Shown here one piece after another: positions 23,296-32,200 of a DNA stretch of 35,657 nucleotides (within the stretch, counting starts at the first letter, position 1; every line of letters begins with the position of its first letter). Origin of the DNA: Betaproteobacteria bacterium SG8_41. GTDB taxonomy: Bacteria > Pseudomonadota > Gammaproteobacteria > Burkholderiales > SG8-41. The position numbers were made by a program, and so were the translations under genes. The stretch lies in the NCBI GenBank assembly GCA_001303585.1, contig LJTT01000023.1:1-35657 (forward strand), given 5' to 3'. The notes under the pieces are model-generated. The model worked only from the letters and a program-made list of their open reading frames with translations. It made no database searches and had not been told where the DNA came from.

Positions 23296-23673
23296 TTAGG
23301 CCGTTACGGCCTTGATGATTTTGACCGCCGCCTTGCGCGGGCCTTTACGCGTGCGCGCGTTGGTGCGCGTGCGCTGGCCGCGAACCGGTAGCCCGGCGCG
23401 GTGGCGCTTGCCGCGCCAGGAGCCGAGATCGACCAGGCGCTTGATGTTCATTGAGACTTCGCGCCGCAGATCGCCTTCGACGGCAAACTTGCCAACCTGC
23501 TCGCGCAACTTGTCCATCTCGGTATCGGACAAGTCCTTGATCTTGGCCGCGCGACTGACCCCCGCAGCCTCGCAAATCAAGCGTGCGCGGGAGCGGCCGA
23601 TGCCGAAGATCGAGGTGAGAGCAATCTCGGCATGCTGCTGATTCGGTATGTTGACTCCGCTGATCCGGGCCAT
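23296..23673 (-). CDS. rpsM: 30S ribosomal protein S13
   Basis: From ATG 23673 the protein has 125 residues, a few longer than most S13 because of an extra C-terminal KIIKAVTA. It starts [22 protein letters not shown] and has the basic tail [22 protein letters not shown]13 bridges the head of the 30S to the 50S and touches P-site tRNA. GAGG 8 nt upstream supports the ATG; an in-frame TTG four codons earlier is less likely. It is first gene after its own promoter (23701-23729), so the alpha operon can be transcribed separately. Confidence 0.97.
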   Translation of the reverse strand: MARISGVNIPNQQHAEIALTSIFGIGRSRARLICEAAGVSRAAKIKDLSDTEMDKLREQVGKFAVEGDLRREVSMNIKRLVDLGSWRGKRHRAGLPVRGQRTRTNARTRKGPRKAAVKIIKAVTA

Positions 23674-23700
23674 GCGTAACCTCAAAAAGAAAAGTGGGCG

Positions 23701-23729
23701 ATTTTAGCGCGTAACCTGCTAATTTTCAA
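23701..23729 (-). promoter_or_regulatory. Sigma70-type promoter of the alpha operon
   Basis: On the minus strand TTGAAA (23724-23729) and TAAAAT (23701-23706) are separated by exactly 17 bases, within the short gap between rpmJ and rpsM. The start site would fall near 23694, giving a leader of about 20 nt before the rpsM ATG. A T-rich patch just upstream (minus strand TATTTTTTATT) could be the end of the rpmJ message. Confidence 0.75.
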
Positions 23730-23758
23730 TAAAAAATAGGCTGCTCCGCTGAGCGAGC

Positions 23759-23872
23759 TCACCCCTGGCGCTGCTTGTGGCGCGGGTCCTTGCAGATCAC
23801 CCGAACCACCCGGTGCCGCCGCACGATCTTGCAATAGCGGCACAGTTTTTTCACCGATGCATATACTTTCAT
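23759..23872 (-). CDS. rpmJ: 50S ribosomal protein L36
   Basis: This 37-residue gene starts at ATG 23872, with GAGGAAG 5 nt upstream. The protein is [14 protein letters not shown] at the start and ends [11 protein letters not shown]. Cys11, Cys14, Cys27 and His32 form the zinc site of the C+ form, so this is the zinc-dependent version. L36 is the smallest large-subunit protein and sits near the GTPase-associated centre. Its place between infA and rpsM is the usual one in betaproteobacteria. Confidence 0.96.
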   Translation of the reverse strand: MKVYASVKKLCRYCKIVRRHRVVRVICKDPRHKQRQG

Positions 23873-23892
23873 GTTCGCTTCCTCAACAAATC

Positions 23893-23967
23893 CGTCAATC
23901 GTCAATCGTGAGTGCTATGACAGCGGTTTTGCTTCTCAATTCAACAACATTCACGATTCACAGCGCT
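23893..23967. repeat. Inverted TCAATCGTGA-type repeat between infA and rpmJ
   Basis: Left arm CGTCAATCGTCAATCGTGAG (23893-23912), right arm CATTCACGATTCACAGCGCT (about 23948-23967). They share the AATCGTGA core in opposite orientation and fill the gap between infA and rpmJ. Similar words (CAATCG, AATCG) occur between rplC and rpsJ. Confidence 0.6.
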
Positions 23968-23969
23968 AC

Positions 23970-24188
23970 TTACTTGGCCCGGAAGACAATGCGACCGCGC
24001 GAAAGATCGTAAGGCGTCAACTCGACCGTCACCTTGTCGCCCGGAAGGATGCGGATGTAATGCATGCGCATCTTGCCTGAAATATGTCCCAACACCACAT
24101 GGCCGTTCTCGAGCTTCACGCGAAAGGTTGCGTTAGGCAACGTTTCCACGATTTCGCCCTGCATCTGGATCGTCTCTTCCTTGGCCAT
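23970..24188 (-). CDS. infA: Translation initiation factor IF-1
   Basis: This 72-residue protein is standard IF-1: [20 protein letters not shown], then [31 protein letters not shown] and ending GRIVFRAK, an OB-fold that occupies the A site of the 30S subunit during initiation. The ATG shares its A with the secY stop codon (TGATG overlap), so it is likely to be translationally coupled to secY. The much longer upstream frame has no IF-1 residues and is rejected. Confidence 0.98.
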   Translation of the reverse strand: MAKEETIQMQGEIVETLPNATFRVKLENGHVVLGHISGKMRMHYIRILPGDKVTVELTPYDLSRGRIVFRAK

Positions 24189-25510
24189 CAGCGCGTCGGG
24201 AATACCCCACCCCTGAAATTCGCCTTCTTCAACAGGCTCTCGTACTGGTGCGACATCATGTAGGCCTGAACCTGAGCCATAAAGTCCATCGTCACGACCA
24301 CGATGATGAGCAAAGACGTGCCCCCAAAATAAAACGGCACGTTCCGCCATACGATCAGGAACTCCGGCAAGAGGCAGACCAGCGTGACATAGATGGCCCC
24401 GGCCAGAGTGAGCCGCAACAGGATGCGCTCGATGTAGCGCGCGGTCTGCTCGCCCGGCCGGATCCCCGGCACGAAAGCGCCGCTCTTCTTCAGGTTATCG
24501 GCTGTCTCCTTGGGATTGAAGACCAGCGCGGTATAGAAAAAGCAGAAGAAGATGATCGCGGAAGCATAGAGCAGCGTGTAAACCGGCTGCCCGGGGCTCA
24601 GCGTGCCCGCTATGTCCCGCAGCCACGTGAGGCCCTCGCTCTCGCCGAACCACCCGACCATCGTGGCCGGGAACAGAATGATGCTCGAGGCAAAAATCGG
24701 CGGGATAACCCCGGACATGTTGAGCTTGAGCGGCAGGTGGGAGCTCTGCCCGCCGTAGACCTTCCGCCCGACCTGGCGCTTCGCGTAATTCACCAGGACG
24801 CGCCGCTGTCCGCGCTCCACGAAGCACACGAAGGCGGTGACGCCGCACACGAGCGCGAAAATGACCAGCGCGGACAGTATCGAAAACGCACCAGTGCGAA
24901 CCAGCTCCAGCGTGCCGCCGACCGCCTGGGGCAGGCCGGCGGCAATGCCGGCAAAGATGATGAGTGAAATACCGTTGCCGATCCCGCGCTCGGTGATCTG
25001 CTCGCCGAGCCACATCAGGAACATGGTGCCGGTGGTCAGCGTCACCATGGCCGTCAGACGGAACACGAGGCCGGGCTCGATCACGAGACCCGCCTGCGAC
25101 TCCATGGCAATCGCAATTCCTATGCTCTGGAACGTCGCCAGCGCCACCGTGCCGTAGCGCGTGTACTGGGTAATCTTGCGCCGGCCGGACTCGCCCTCTT
25201 TCTTGAGCGCTTCGAGCGTCGGCGAAACCACGCTCATCAACTGCATGATGATCGAGGCCGAAATGTAAGGCATGATCCCGAGCGCGAAAATCGAGAAGCG
25301 GGAGAGCGCGCCGCCCGAGAACATGTTGAACATGTCGAGAATGCCGCCGCGCTGGGAGTTGAAAAGCTCCGCCAGCTGGTCGGGGTTGATACCGGGCACG
25401 GGGATGTAGGTCCCGATGCGAAAGACCACCAGCGCGCCGACGAGGAACAGCAGGCGACGTTTCAAGTCGCCCATCTTGGCCCCGCCCAACAGCGATTCAC
25501 CAGTCGCCAA
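24188..25510 (-). CDS. secY: Protein translocase subunit SecY
   Basis: This 440-residue, ten-helix membrane protein forms the Sec channel. It shows [27 protein letters not shown] (about 15-41, helix 1), the plug region with [28 protein letters not shown], and the loop [21 protein letters not shown] that contacts SecA and the ribosome. The start appears to be TTG 25510, two bases after the rplO stop, with AAGGGGA 8 nt upstream. An ATG 12 codons later (25474) would remove only the poorly conserved N-terminus. It ends overlapping infA. Confidence 0.97.
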   Translation of the reverse strand: MATGESLLGGAKMGDLKRRLLFLVGALVVFRIGTYIPVPGINPDQLAELFNSQRGGILDMFNMFSGGALSRFSIFALGIMPYISASIIMQLMSVVSPTLEALKKEGESGRRKITQYTRYGTVALATFQSIGIAIAMESQAGLVIEPGLVFRLTAMVTLTTGTMFLMWLGEQITERGIGNGISLIIFAGIAAGLPQAVGGTLELVRTGAFSILSALVIFALVCGVTAFVCFVERGQRRVLVNYAKRQVGRKVYGGQSSHLPLKLNMSGVIPPIFASSIILFPATMVGWFGESEGLTWLRDIAGTLSPGQPVYTLLYASAIIFFCFFYTALVFNPKETADNLKKSGAFVPGIRPGEQTARYIERILLRLTLAGAIYVTLVCLLPEFLIVWRNVPFYFGGTSLLIIVVVTMDFMAQVQAYMMSHQYESLLKKANFRGGVFPTR

Positions 25511-25512
25511 GC

Positions 25513-26046
25513 TCAGTTCCCCTTCGTCTCGCCCGTCGCGTTACCAGCTTCCGGCTTGCGCGCGGTCTCGGCCGCCTTTCCCTTTGCACCCTGTTTCAGC
25601 GGGGCCGGCGCGCTGGGTGCCTCGATGCTGCCCCCGGCCGCCTCGATCGCCGCGCGCGCCCCCTTGGACGCGAGCAGGCCCTTCAGCGCCACCTTGCGCT
25701 TGAGCTCTCCTGCGACGATCACCTTGGCTCGCAGCGCAGGCTGCGGCACGATGCCCGCCTCCTTGAGCGCCGCCAGATCGATGACCTCGACGGACATTTT
25801 CTGCAGGTCGGAGAGGCGGACTTCGGCGGTATCGTCGCGACGTGGCGATGTGAACCCGCGCTTCGGCACGCGGCGTTGCAGCGGCATCTGACCGCCCTCG
25901 AAGCCGACCTTATGAAATCCGCCCGCCCGCGATTTCTGGCCCTTGTGCCCACGGCCAGCCGTCTTGCCGTGGCTGCCGGTCCCCCGCCCCACCCGCTTTC
26001 GGGCGTGCTTGGCGCCGCGCGCCGGTTTGACCTCGTTCAAGCGCAT
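25513..26046 (-). CDS. rplO: 50S ribosomal protein L15
   Basis: The 177-residue protein starts [22 protein letters not shown] with the Gly/Arg/Lys-rich segment [19 protein letters not shown] (about 28-46) that penetrates 23S rRNA. Typical L15 has about 144 residues; here the last 30 or so ([21 protein letters not shown]...) are a low-complexity tail after the normal end near [17 protein letters not shown]. The gene follows rpmD directly and ends two bases before secY. Confidence 0.97.
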   Translation of the reverse strand: MRLNEVKPARGAKHARKRVGRGTGSHGKTAGRGHKGQKSRAGGFHKVGFEGGQMPLQRRVPKRGFTSPRRDDTAEVRLSDLQKMSVEVIDLAALKEAGIVPQPALRAKVIVAGELKRKVALKGLLASKGARAAIEAAGGSIEAPSAPAPLKQGAKGKAAETARKPEAGNATGETKGN

Positions 26047-26047
26047 G

Positions 26048-26239
26048 TCAGCCCTCGCATTTGACCAGGTAGGCCACTCTGTTAATCATCCCCCGGATCG
26101 CAGGAGTGTCGGCCAATTCCACTGTCTGGTTCAGGCGCCTGAGCCCCAGCCCGCGCACGCAGGCGCGATGCGCCTCCTTCGACCCGATCGGGCTGTGCAC
26201 CAGCGTCACTCTCAGCGTCTTTTGTTGCGCGTTGGCCAT
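26048..26239 (-). CDS. rpmD: 50S ribosomal protein L30
   Basis: From ATG 26239 the protein has 63 residues: [54 protein letters not shown] spread over about 7-60, the whole L30 fold. GGGGTGA overlapping the rpsE stop serves as ribosome site. A GTG two codons upstream is possible but overlaps rpsE. L30 stabilises 23S rRNA domain contacts and is dispensable in some bacteria. Nothing odd apart from the usual small size. Confidence 0.96.
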   Translation of the reverse strand: MANAQQKTLRVTLVHSPIGSKEAHRACVRGLGLRRLNQTVELADTPAIRGMINRVAYLVKCEG

Positions 26240-26241
26240 GG

Positions 26242-26766
26242 TCACCCCGTGATTTCCTCGACAGACTTGCCGCGCTTCGCGGCGATCTCGGACGGGGTGT
26301 TCATGTCTGTCAGGCCATTGATCGTCGCCCGCACCACGTTATACGGATTGGTCGAGCCGATTATCTTGGCCAGCACGTTGTGCACCCCCATGACCTCGAA
26401 CACTGCGCGCATCGGCCCACCGGCAATGATGCCCGTGCCGTCTGACGCGGGTTGCATATAGACACGCGCGGAGCCGTGGCGGCCGGTTACCGCGTGCTGC
26501 AGCGTTCCGTTTTTGAGATTCACCTTGGTGAGCTTGCGACGCGCCTCTTCCATCGCCTTCTGCACTGCTACCGGCACCTCACGCGCCTTGCCTTTGCCCA
26601 TGCCAATGCCGCCATCGCCATCACCCACCACGGCGAGTGCCGCAAAACCCAGGACGCGGCCGCCCTTCACGACCTTGGTGACCCGGTTGATCGCGACCAT
26701 CTTCTCGCGCAACCCGTCTCCGCGATCGTCTCCAGCCTGCATCTTCGATGCTTGTAGCTTTGCCAT
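26242..26766 (-). CDS. rpsE: 30S ribosomal protein S5
   Basis: The 174-residue protein has the S5 signature [42 protein letters not shown] (about 24-65) and the C-terminal domain [40 protein letters not shown]5 works in decoding fidelity and mRNA unwinding at the entry site; the VVKGG loop is where spectinomycin resistance changes occur. The gene lies 11 nt after rplR. The N-terminal 20 residues are more charged than average but otherwise it is ordinary. Confidence 0.98.
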   Translation of the reverse strand: MAKLQASKMQAGDDRGDGLREKMVAINRVTKVVKGGRVLGFAALAVVGDGDGGIGMGKGKAREVPVAVQKAMEEARRKLTKVNLKNGTLQHAVTGRHGSARVYMQPASDGTGIIAGGPMRAVFEVMGVHNVLAKIIGSTNPYNVVRATINGLTDMNTPSEIAAKRGKSVEEITG

Positions 26767-26777
26767 AAGTTACCCTG

Positions 26778-27134
26778 TCAGAACTTGAGGCCCGCCTCGC
26801 GGGCAGCCTCGGCGAGCGCCTTCACGCGCCCATGAAATTTGTATCCGGACCGGTCGAAAGCGACGGATTGGATGCCCATGCTTCGCGCCTTCTCCGCGAT
26901 TCGCTTGCCGACCTCGGCCGCCGCTTTCACGTTGCTGCCTGATTTGAGCGATTGGCGCACCTGATCCTCGACCGTGGAAGCCGCCGCGAGCACCTTGCCA
27001 CCCTCCGCGCTGATCACCTGAGCGTAGATGTGATAGTTCGACCGGTGAACGGTAAGGCGTACGGCCTTCAATTCCCCGATCTTGGCGCGGGTCTGGCGTG
27101 CCCTGCGCAAACGTTGCTGTTTCTTCACGAACAT
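26778..27134 (-). CDS. rplR: 50S ribosomal protein L18
   Basis: This 118-residue protein is standard L18: [28 protein letters not shown], and the C-terminal [27 protein letters not shown]. It binds 5S rRNA with L5 and L25 and holds it in the central protuberance. It sits 11 nt after rplF and 11 nt before rpsE. No unusual feature. Confidence 0.98.
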   Translation of the reverse strand: MFVKKQQRLRRARQTRAKIGELKAVRLTVHRSNYHIYAQVISAEGGKVLAAASTVEDQVRQSLKSGSNVKAAAEVGKRIAEKARSMGIQSVAFDRSGYKFHGRVKALAEAAREAGLKF

Positions 27135-27145
27135 AGCGACCCCGC

Positions 27146-27679
27146 TTACTTCTTCTTCGTCTCTTTGAGCACGATCTGCTCGCCTGCGTAACGCACCCCT
27201 TTGCCCTTGTAGGGTTCCGGCCTGCGGTAGGCGCGCACCTCAGCGGCCACCTGGCCTACGAGTTGGCGGTCCGTGCCCTTCAACACAATCTCCGTCTGCG
27301 TCGGCGTCTCGACCTTCACGCCCTTCGGCATCGGGTGCACGACCGGGTGCGAAAAGCCAAGCGTCAGGTTCAGCCGGTCTCCCTGCGCCTGCGCGCGGTA
27401 GCCCACGCCCACCAGCGTCAATCGCCGCTCGAAGCCTTTGGTCACGCCGGTCACCATGTTTGCGACGAGCGCCCGCGTCGTGCCCGACATTGCATTGGCT
27501 TGCCGTGAATTTCCCGCCGGCCTGAACAGGAGCGTCTTGTCCTGCTTCTCGACTTCGACCACCGGCGAGAGGGCCCGCGTCAGCGTGCCCAGAGGGCCCT
27601 TGACCGAGATTTCTCCCGCGCCGATGGTCACTTCGACTTTCTCCGGCAGATCGATCGGTGCTTTACCTATTCTCGACAT
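27146..27679 (-). CDS. rplF: 50S ribosomal protein L6
   Basis: The 177-residue protein begins [20 protein letters not shown] and ends [24 protein letters not shown], with the two repeated L6 domains and the C-terminal motif that contacts the sarcin-ricin loop region. It follows rpsH by 12 nt. Length and sequence are typical for proteobacteria. Confidence 0.98.
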   Translation of the reverse strand: MSRIGKAPIDLPEKVEVTIGAGEISVKGPLGTLTRALSPVVEVEKQDKTLLFRPAGNSRQANAMSGTTRALVANMVTGVTKGFERRLTLVGVGYRAQAQGDRLNLTLGFSHPVVHPMPKGVKVETPTQTEIVLKGTDRQLVGQVAAEVRAYRRPEPYKGKGVRYAGEQIVLKETKKK

Positions 27680-27691
27680 GGCGCGCTCCGC

Positions 27692-28087
27692 TCAAGCGAC
27701 GATGCAAAGAACTTCGCCGCCGACACCCAGGCCGCGCGCCTTGCGATCCGTCATCACACCCCGCGACGTGGAGACGATGGCCACCCCTAGGCCGTTCATG
27801 ACCTTTGGCAGGTCGTCCTTGGGGCGATAGATTCTCAGCCCCGGGCGGCTTACCCGCTCGATCTTCTCGATGACCGGCCTGCCGGCGTAATACTTGAGGC
27901 TGATTTCGAGCGTTGCATGTCCATCGCCGTCCCGTACCGCAAATCCGTCGATGTAGCCCTCGTCCTTGAGCACCTGCGCAATCGCGGACTTGAGCTTGCT
28001 CGCCGGCATTGCCACCAATTGTTTCTCCGACCGCTGCGCGTTACGGATACGCGTCAGCATGTCGGCGACCGGGTCCATCATCGTCAT
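27692..28087 (-). CDS. rpsH: 30S ribosomal protein S8
   Basis: The 131-residue protein starts [18 protein letters not shown] and carries the C-terminal RNA-binding motif [31 protein letters not shown] (about 93-123). S8 is a primary 16S rRNA binder and, in E. coli, represses the spc operon by binding its mRNA near rplX/rplE. The upstream gap to rpsN is about 100 nt, unusual within spc operons, and holds a GGTTCAA-type inverted repeat. Otherwise ordinary. Confidence 0.98.
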   Translation of the reverse strand: MTMMDPVADMLTRIRNAQRSEKQLVAMPASKLKSAIAQVLKDEGYIDGFAVRDGDGHATLEISLKYYAGRPVIEKIERVSRPGLRIYRPKDDLPKVMNGLGVAIVSTSRGVMTDRKARGLGVGGEVLCIVA

Positions 28088-28102
28088 ATGTTTGCCGTTC
28101 CT

Positions 28103-28185
28103 AGTTCAACGTTCAATGTTCAAGGTTCTAGGCCGCAGACTCCAGGTTTCAACTTTGAACATTGGACCCGGAACCTTGAACCCGA
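28103..28185. repeat. GGTTCAA-family inverted repeat inside the spc operon
   Basis: Left arm AGTTCAACGTTCAATGTTCA then AGGTTC (28103-28128), right arm GGTTTCAACTTTGAACATTG and GAACCTTGAAC (28145-28181). The arms could pair over about 20 bases in the mRNA between rpsN and rpsH. The word matches the perfect AAGGTTC array at 9017. Confidence 0.75.
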
Positions 28186-28188
28186 ATT

Positions 28189-28494
28189 TCACCAGCTCGC
28201 CTTGATGACGCCCGGGATCTCGCCTCGCAGGGCGATGTCGCGGAGCTTGCCGCGTCCGAGGCCGAACTTGCGGTAAACGCCGCGCGGGCGACCCGTCAGC
28301 GCGCAGCGGTTCCGCAGCCTCACCGGCGAGGCATCGCGCGGCAGTTGCTGCAGCTTCATCCGAGCCGCGTAGCGGTCCTCGGGCGCCAGTTTCGGGTCGT
28401 TCGCGAGTTCCAGCAGCGCCTTGCGCTTGGCCGCATATTTCTTCACGGCCTGCCGGCGCTTGAGATCCCGGTTTACAACGGCGGTCTTTGCCAT
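28189..28494 (-). CDS. rpsN: 30S ribosomal protein S14
   Basis: The 101-residue protein is the long, zinc-free (C-) form: [30 protein letters not shown] and the C-terminal [41 protein letters not shown], which lacks the CxxC pairs of the short form. S14 is in the 30S head near the A site. It follows rplE by 11 nt and precedes the repeat-bearing gap before rpsH. Confidence 0.98.
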   Translation of the reverse strand: MAKTAVVNRDLKRRQAVKKYAAKRKALLELANDPKLAPEDRYAARMKLQQLPRDASPVRLRNRCALTGRPRGVYRKFGLGRGKLRDIALRGEIPGVIKASW

Positions 28495-28505
28495 AGTCTC
28501 GTTCC

Positions 28506-29222
28506 TCAGCTCCTGAACGGGAAGCGGAATGCGCTTAACAGCGCCTTCGCCTCGTTGTCGGTTCGTGCGGTGGTTGAAATCGTGATGTTCATGCCCCGGA
28601 TCGCGTCGATCTTGTCGTACTCGATCTCGGGAAAGATGATCTGCTCCTTGACGCCCATGTTGTAGTTGCCTTGCCCATCAAAAGCTCGAGCCGAAATGCC
28701 GCGGAAGTCGCGAATGCGCGGCATTGCGATGCTCACCAGGCGGTCGAGGAACTCGTACATGCGCCGGCCGCGGAGCGTCACCTTGCATCCGATCGGGTAG
28801 CCCGCGCGGATCTTGAATTGCGCGACCGATTTGCGCGCCTTCGTCACGAGCGGCCGCTGCCCCGCGATCTTGGTCATGTCCGAGAGCGCGTTGTCCATGA
28901 TCTTCTTGTCGGCAATGGCCTCGCCGACGCCCATGTTGAGCACGATCTTGTCGATGCGCGGCACCTGCATCGAGCTCTTGTAGCCGAACTGGTCCATCAG
29001 CTGCTTGACCACCGCCTCGCGGTAATGAATCTGCAGGCGCGGGACCGGCGCCGGACGCGCTGGCCTGGCCGCCTTCTGCTCCCTGCTTTCACGCGGCGAT
29101 TCTCGGCCTTCCTGCTTGCCTTTGGGCGCCGACTGCTTGCCCCCCTTTGGCGCCTGGCCCTGCTTCTCAGGCGCCGCCCCCTTCTGTTGCTTAGCGTCTT
29201 TTCCCGACTTGGCTGCGCTCAT
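28506..29222 (-). CDS. rplE: 50S ribosomal protein L5 with long N-terminal extension
   Basis: The conserved L5 body ([41 protein letters not shown] onward) begins only at about residue 62 of 238; typical L5 is about 179 residues. The first 60 are a Lys/Gln/Gly/Pro/Ala-rich low-complexity segment ([20 protein letters not shown] and on). No start codon lies near the usual L5 start, and the ATG at 29222 overlaps the rplX stop as ATGA, so the extension appears truly translated. L5 binds 5S rRNA and touches P-site tRNA. The basic tail may add rRNA contacts (inference). Confidence 0.95.
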   Translation of the reverse strand: MSAAKSGKDAKQQKGAAPEKQGQAPKGGKQSAPKGKQEGRESPRESREQKAARPARPAPVPRLQIHYREAVVKQLMDQFGYKSSMQVPRIDKIVLNMGVGEAIADKKIMDNALSDMTKIAGQRPLVTKARKSVAQFKIRAGYPIGCKVTLRGRRMYEFLDRLVSIAMPRIRDFRGISARAFDGQGNYNMGVKEQIIFPEIEYDKIDAIRGMNITISTTARTDNEAKALLSAFRFPFRS

Positions 29223-29536
29223 ACGTCAATCACTTCGCCGTTGGACTTGAAATAGCGAACGCGGCGGCCATCCTCGAGAACCCGAACGCCGACGCGGTCG
29301 GCCTTCCTGGTGCCCGGGTTGTAAAGTGCCACGTTCGAAATGTGCAGCGGCATTTCCTTGTCGGTGATGCCGCCAGTGATGCCCTTCATCGGATTGGGCC
29401 GCTGATGCTTCTTGACCCGGTTCGCGCCCTCTACCAGCACGTGGTCGGCGTCAACGATCCGGAGGACGGTGCCGCGCTTGCCGCGGTCCCGGCCGGTTTT
29501 CACGATTACATCATCGCCCTTGCGAATCTTCTTCAT
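29219..29536 (-). CDS. rplX: 50S ribosomal protein L24
   Basis: From ATG 29536 the protein has 105 residues: [27 protein letters not shown] contains the KOW motif, followed by [21 protein letters not shown] and the C-terminal [28 protein letters not shown]24 initiates 50S assembly and lines the exit tunnel. The frame open upstream to 29662 crosses a word repeat and is not L24-like. Its stop overlaps the rplE start by ATGA. Confidence 0.97.
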   Translation of the reverse strand: MKKIRKGDDVIVKTGRDRGKRGTVLRIVDADHVLVEGANRVKKHQRPNPMKGITGGITDKEMPLHISNVALYNPGTRKADRVGVRVLEDGRRVRYFKSNGEVIDV

Positions 29537-29590
29537 CGCGGTTACCCGTCTGTTGTCACCGCCGAGACGCGGGCATTGTCGTCTATGCCC

Positions 29591-29616
29591 CTCTGCGCCT
29601 CGGCGCCTCTGCGGTT
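29591..29616. repeat. CTCTGCGCC word repeat between rplN and rplX
   Basis: CTCTGCGCC, TCGGCGCC and TCTGCGG follow one another over 26 bases in the 97-base gap between rplN and rplX. Related words occur at 9259-9321. There is no strong opposing arm here. Confidence 0.55.
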
Positions 29617-29633
29617 GATATTCATCGTTCTCG

Positions 29634-30002
29634 CTACAAAACTTCGGGAGCCAGCGAGACAATCTTCATGAAGCGCTCGGTCCTCAGCTCCCGCGTCACC
29701 GGGCCGAAAATACGGGTTCCGATCGGCTCAAGCTTGGCCGTCAACAGCACCGCGGCGTTCGAGTCGAACTTGACGAGCGATCCATCGCTGCGGCGCACAC
29801 CCTTGGCAGTGCGCACCACGACCGCGTCATAGACCTCGCCCTTTTTCACCCGGCCCCGCGGCGCGGCATCCTTGACGCTTACCTTGATGACGTCGCCAAT
29901 GCCGGCATAACGCCGTTTCGAGCCGCCCAGCACCTTGATGCACATGACGGAACGGGCGCCAGTGTTGTCCGCCACGTCCAAAATGGACTGCATTTGAATC
30001 AT
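29634..30002 (-). CDS. rplN: 50S ribosomal protein L14
   Basis: The 122-residue protein is standard L14: [46 protein letters not shown], and the end [16 protein letters not shown]. It sits at the subunit interface. It is the first gene of the spc section, preceded by about 150 nt of leader and a clear promoter (30162-30190). The gap of 97 bases to rplX is filled partly by a word repeat. Confidence 0.98.
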   Translation of the reverse strand: MIQMQSILDVADNTGARSVMCIKVLGGSKRRYAGIGDVIKVSVKDAAPRGRVKKGEVYDAVVVRTAKGVRRSDGSLVKFDSNAAVLLTAKLEPIGTRIFGPVTRELRTERFMKIVSLAPEVL

Positions 30003-30155
30003 GTTCCGCTCTCGCCTTGATCTTTCTTCCCCAACTTCGCCGCTTCTGCGGCCAGTTTTGGAGCCCGTCCGGGTCGGTCGCCGCGCCGCGCAGGCGGCTG
30101 GCAGGTCGTTACAGCGTGCTACTCGGACCCCGCCTTGCGGCAGGGCCGGGAAAGG
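30003..30155 (-). promoter_or_regulatory. Structured 5' leader of the spc operon
   Basis: Between the predicted start (near 30155) and rplN the leader holds two GC-rich stems. One at 30128-30145 has a GCAA tetraloop and up to nine pairs including wobbles. The other at 30039-30052 pairs GCCGC with GCGGC around AGAA. A third GC-rich stretch lies around 30082-30105. Such a long structured leader suggests post-transcriptional control; no known ribosomal-protein binding site is recognised. Confidence 0.45.
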
Positions 30156-30161
30156 TTGCGA

Positions 30162-30190
30162 ATTATACGGCTACCCCGCTGAATCCGCAA
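30162..30190 (-). promoter_or_regulatory. Sigma70-type promoter of the spc operon
   Basis: On the minus strand TTGCGG (30185-30190) and a perfect TATAAT (30162-30167) are separated by 17 bases. They lie just behind the rpsQ stop, the position of the spc promoter known from E. coli upstream of rplN. Confidence 0.85.
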
Positions 30191-30197
30191 CATAAAT

Positions 30198-30458
30198 TCA
30201 AACAGTACGCGCTTTCTCCAATAGCCGGATCACGCGCCAGGCCTTGGTCCTCGAGAGCGGCCGGCACTCCTCGATCATCACCAGATCGCCTTGTTTGCAT
30301 TCTCCGGCCTCATCGTGGGCGTGAACCTTGTTCGAGCGGGTGATGAACTTGCCATAGAGGGGGTGCTTCACCCTCCGCTCCACGAGCACCGTCACGGTTT
30401 TTTTCATCCGGTCGCTGACCACGCGCCCCGAAACCTGCCGCTTATTCGCTTCGCTCAT
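30198..30458 (-). CDS. rpsQ: 30S ribosomal protein S17
   Basis: The 86-residue protein has the S17 OB-fold: [73 protein letters not shown] over about 11-84. It is a primary 16S rRNA binder. Its ATG overlaps the rpmC stop (ATGA). It is the last gene of the S10 section; the spc promoter begins almost at once behind its stop. Confidence 0.98.
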   Translation of the reverse strand: MSEANKRQVSGRVVSDRMKKTVTVLVERRVKHPLYGKFITRSNKVHAHDEAGECKQGDLVMIEECRPLSRTKAWRVIRLLEKARTV

Positions 30459-30658
30459 GCCTTGACCTGTCCCTTTGCCTTCTGCGCCATGACCGTGCGC
30501 ACGCGCGCGATGTCGCGCCGCACCTTGCCAAGCTGGCTGGTATTGGTGAGTTGCTGGGTTGCCTTCTGCATGCGCAGACTGAAATGCGCCCTGAGCAGCG
30601 AGCTGAGCTCTTCACGCAGCTGCTCGGCCGACCGCTCCCTAAGCTCCGCCATCTTCAT
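30455..30658 (-). CDS. rpmC: 50S ribosomal protein L29
   Basis: The 67-residue protein has the two-helix L29 form: [54 protein letters not shown] over about 3-56. It sits at the tunnel exit near the trigger factor and SRP docking site. It lies 3 nt after rplP and overlaps rpsQ by 4 nt. An extra Met-Lys precedes the usual MAEL start; either ATG could serve. Confidence 0.97.
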   Translation of the reverse strand: MKMAELRERSAEQLREELSSLLRAHFSLRMQKATQQLTNTSQLGKVRRDIARVRTVMAQKAKGQVKA

Positions 30659-30661
30659 CGT

Positions 30662-31078
30662 CTAACCTCCGACCAACCGCGACACGAATATCGTCCGCAG
30701 TGGCAGCTTCGAGGCGGCGAGACGGAACGCTTCGCGCGCCTCCGTTTCCTGCACGCCGTCCATTTCGTAAAGCACGGCGCCCGGCTTGATCTCGGACACC
30801 CAGAACTCGGGGTTGCCCTTGCCGTTGCCCATGCGAACCTCAGCCGGCTTCTGCGACACCGGCTTGTCCGGAAAGATACGGATCCAGATCCTTCCGCCGC
30901 GCTTGATGTGGCGCGACATGGCCCGGCGCGCCGCCTCGATCTGTCGCGCAGTCAACCGGCCGCGGGTGGTCGCTTTCAGGCCAAATTCGCCGAATGAGAC
31001 CTTGTTGCCGCGAGTGGCAATCCCGCGGTTGCGGCCCTTGTGTTCCTTGCGGTACTTACGCCTTGCTGGTTGAAGCAT
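30662..31078 (-). CDS. rplP: 50S ribosomal protein L16
   Basis: The 138-residue protein starts [21 protein letters not shown] and has the loop [28 protein letters not shown] (about 67-94), including the Arg near position 82 that is hydroxylated in some bacteria. L16 helps place tRNA in the A and P sites. The start codon lies inside the end of rpsC: the two genes overlap by 23 nt in different frames. The L16 N-terminus is conserved, so the overlap comes from the S3 tail. Confidence 0.97.
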   Translation of the reverse strand: MLQPARRKYRKEHKGRNRGIATRGNKVSFGEFGLKATTRGRLTARQIEAARRAMSRHIKRGGRIWIRIFPDKPVSQKPAEVRMGNGKGNPEFWVSEIKPGAVLYEMDGVQETEAREAFRLAASKLPLRTIFVSRLVGG

Positions 31079-31850
31079 TCTTCGCTCCTGCCTTCTTTGC
31101 CGGTGCGCGGCGCGGCTTCTTTGGCTTGTCCTTCGGCGCCGCCGCGGGCGCGGGTTTTTCCGCCGACGGGGGTGGCAAACCGGCGGCCGCCGCAGCGGCC
31201 GCGGCGATCGGCTGGTCGCTCTTTTGCATCACCTCTCCCTTGAATACCCATACCTTGATGCCGATCACACCATAGGTGGTCTTCGCCTCGGATACCCCGT
31301 ACTCGATATCCGCGCGCATCGTATGCAGCGGCACCCGGCCTTCGCGATACCATTCGTAGCGCGCAATCTCGACCCCGTTCAGGCGGCCCGAGCTGGCGAT
31401 CTTGATGCCCTGCGCGCCCAGCCGCATTGCATTGGTGATCGCGCGTTTCATCGCCCTGCGGAACATGATGCGCTTCTGCAGCTGCTGCGCGATGGAGTCA
31501 GCGATCAGCTGCGCGTCGACTTCGGGCTTGCGCACTTCCTCGATGTTGACGTGCACCGGCACACCGAGCATGCGCTGCAACTCGGCCTTGAGGGACTCGA
31601 TATCCTCGCCCTTCTTTCCGATGACGACGCCAGGGCGTGCGCTGTACACCGTGATGCGAGCGTTCTTCGCCGGGCGCTCGATCACGATCCTTGATACGGC
31701 CGCGTGACCGAGCTTGCGCTTGAGATGTTCCCGGACCTTAATGTCCTCGAGCAGCATCGACGAAAAGTTCTTGTTCGTTGCATACCAGCGCGAGCTCCAG
31801 TTGCGGTTGAGCGCCAGCCGGAAGCCGATCGGATTGATCTTCTGACCCAT
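31056..31850 (-). CDS. rpsC: 30S ribosomal protein S3 with long Ala/Lys/Pro C-terminal tail
   Basis: The 264-residue protein starts [20 protein letters not shown]. The KH domain is about 60-105 ([21 protein letters not shown]), and the C-terminal domain ends near [15 protein letters not shown] (about 209). The remaining 55 residues are a low-complexity tail with a run of eight alanines and then Lys/Pro/Ala. Betaproteobacterial S3 often has an extension, but E. coli S3 is 233 residues. The tail overlaps the rplP start by 23 nt. S3 lines the mRNA entry channel. ATG follows the rplV stop directly (TAAATG). Confidence 0.97.
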   Translation of the reverse strand: MGQKINPIGFRLALNRNWSSRWYATNKNFSSMLLEDIKVREHLKRKLGHAAVSRIVIERPAKNARITVYSARPGVVIGKKGEDIESLKAELQRMLGVPVHVNIEEVRKPEVDAQLIADSIAQQLQKRIMFRRAMKRAITNAMRLGAQGIKIASSGRLNGVEIARYEWYREGRVPLHTMRADIEYGVSEAKTTYGVIGIKVWVFKGEVMQKSDQPIAAAAAAAAGLPPPSAEKPAPAAAPKDKPKKPRRAPAKKAGAKNASTSKA

Positions 31851-32189
31851 TTACTTTCTCCCGTCCCCGACCGTGAGCATGATGTGGCAGGTCGGCTTGT
31901 TGATCGCCGCACCGCGGCCTTTGGACTGCGCACGGAAACGCCGCAGGAACGGCCCACGCTCGACGCGGATGCTGGTCACTTTCAGATCGTCAATGTCCGC
32001 GCCATCGTTATGCTCGGCGTTCGCGATAGCGGACTCCAGCACCTTGCGGATGATGACCGCACCCTTTTTCGGGCTGAATTGCAGAATGTTGAGCGCCTGC
32101 TCGACCTTCTTGCCGCGGATTTGATCCGCCACGAGCCGGCCCTTCTGGGTCGACAGGCGGACACCGCGCAGTTTTGCCGTCGTGTTCAT
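31851..32189 (-). CDS. rplV: 50S ribosomal protein L22
   Basis: From ATG 32189 the protein has 112 residues, beginning [35 protein letters not shown]. The long hairpin [29 protein letters not shown] (about 80-108) lines the exit tunnel, where macrolide-resistance changes map. A GTG at 32204 overlapping the rpsS stop is in frame but adds residues unlike L22. It ends one base before rpsC. Confidence 0.97.
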   Translation of the reverse strand: MNTTAKLRGVRLSTQKGRLVADQIRGKKVEQALNILQFSPKKGAVIIRKVLESAIANAEHNDGADIDDLKVTSIRVERGPFLRRFRAQSKGRGAAINKPTCHIMLTVGDGRK

Positions 32190-32200
32190 TAACGGGTCCC

